From contig NZ_CBYM010000020.1 of assembly GCF_000577815.1 (NCBI RefSeq), forward strand, positions 1 to 60,161: a stretch of 60,161 nucleotides of DNA, given 5' to 3'. Position numbers and translations under genes: made by a program. Of this stretch, positions 60,118-60,161 are shown piece after piece. The notes beneath the pieces were generated by a model. The model did not search any database and was not told the origin of the DNA. It was given only the letters and a program-made list of their open reading frames with translations. Source of the DNA: Clostridium saudiense. Lineage in GTDB: Bacteria; Bacillota; Clostridia; Clostridiales; Clostridiaceae. The stretch's first letter is position 1. Each line of letters opens with the position of its first letter.

Positions 60118-60161
60118 GTGCACATGTTCAATTTTTGAATAGAATTTTTTAAATTTTTTAT

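Noticed and set aside
1..60161. tRNA or rRNA genes
   Set aside because: The only GC-rich islands are terminator stems; no cloverleaf or TTCGANNC-type motif in the right setting was noticed.

Overview
This window is about 60 kb of very AT-rich DNA. It has strong AGGAGG-type ribosome binding sites, many short hairpin-plus-T-run terminators, GTG/TTG starts decided by Shine-Dalgarno spacing, an LPXTG-anchored enzyme and a Spo0E-like sporulation regulator. Together these point to a saccharolytic, spore-forming Clostridium (Firmicutes). The species cannot be told from the sequence alone. I saw no tRNA, rRNA, CRISPR array, insertion sequence or phage gene.

Layout. 1-1164: the tail of an AraC-type regulator and a ROK sugar kinase. 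1246-8335: a galloyl-ester module made of a LysR regulator, a divergent LpdD/UbiX/UbiD decarboxylase operon, and a tannase with all the catalytic and galloyl-binding residues known for the Lactobacillus plantarum enzyme. Between them sit an HxlR regulator with its divergent TIGR04076 partner and an unknown membrane protein. 8458-15506: a PHP phosphoesterase, then an AraC regulator and the rhamnose genes rhaB-rhaA-rhaD-fucO. 15885-28591: a Spo0E-like gene, a 54-bp remnant of the ROK kinase, araR, and a long L-arabinose operon araD-tkt-araB-tal-araA-GH127-GH51-DUF6171. 28889-32528: a cell-wall-anchored GH43 arabinanase and a YesL membrane protein. 32761-38681: a small exported protein, a secreted phytase-like phosphatase/GxGYxYP gene broken by one base in an A8 run, a second copy of the unknown membrane family, a lipoprotein and a cysteine-synthase-like enzyme. 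39231-47740: glutamate synthase gltBD, a thioredoxin-like protein and an MBL-fold hydrolase. 48247-50699: a DUF969/DUF979 transporter with pyroglutamyl peptidase. 51088-53400: a P-type ATPase. 53451-59977: a Crp/Fnr regulator divergent from a BMP-type nucleoside ABC transporter operon that ends in a metallophosphoesterase.

How the genes work together. Plant polymers are the theme. The GH43 enzyme on the wall should cut arabinan, cytoplasmic GH51 and GH127 enzymes release L-arabinose from alpha- and beta-linked oligosaccharides, and AraA/AraB/AraD feed xylulose-5-P to transketolase and transaldolase under AraR. Rhamnose, the other main sugar of pectin side chains, goes through RhaA/RhaB/RhaD to DHAP and lactaldehyde, which FucO reduces to 1,2-propanediol. 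Tannase and the UbiD-type decarboxylase would turn galloyl esters into gallate and then pyrogallol. No sugar or gallate importer is present in the window.

The most notable signals are: a shared palindrome with core ATTCC-N5-GGAAT in front of both the decarboxylase operon and the tannase gene, suggesting one LysR regulon; the single-base frameshift in a phosphatase-GxGYxYP fusion gene; two paralogous unknown membrane proteins, one an apparent internal duplication; 3'-end gene remnants of the ROK kinase and of the tannase; and a Crp/Fnr palindrome centred at about -41.5 of the nucleoside transporter promoter.
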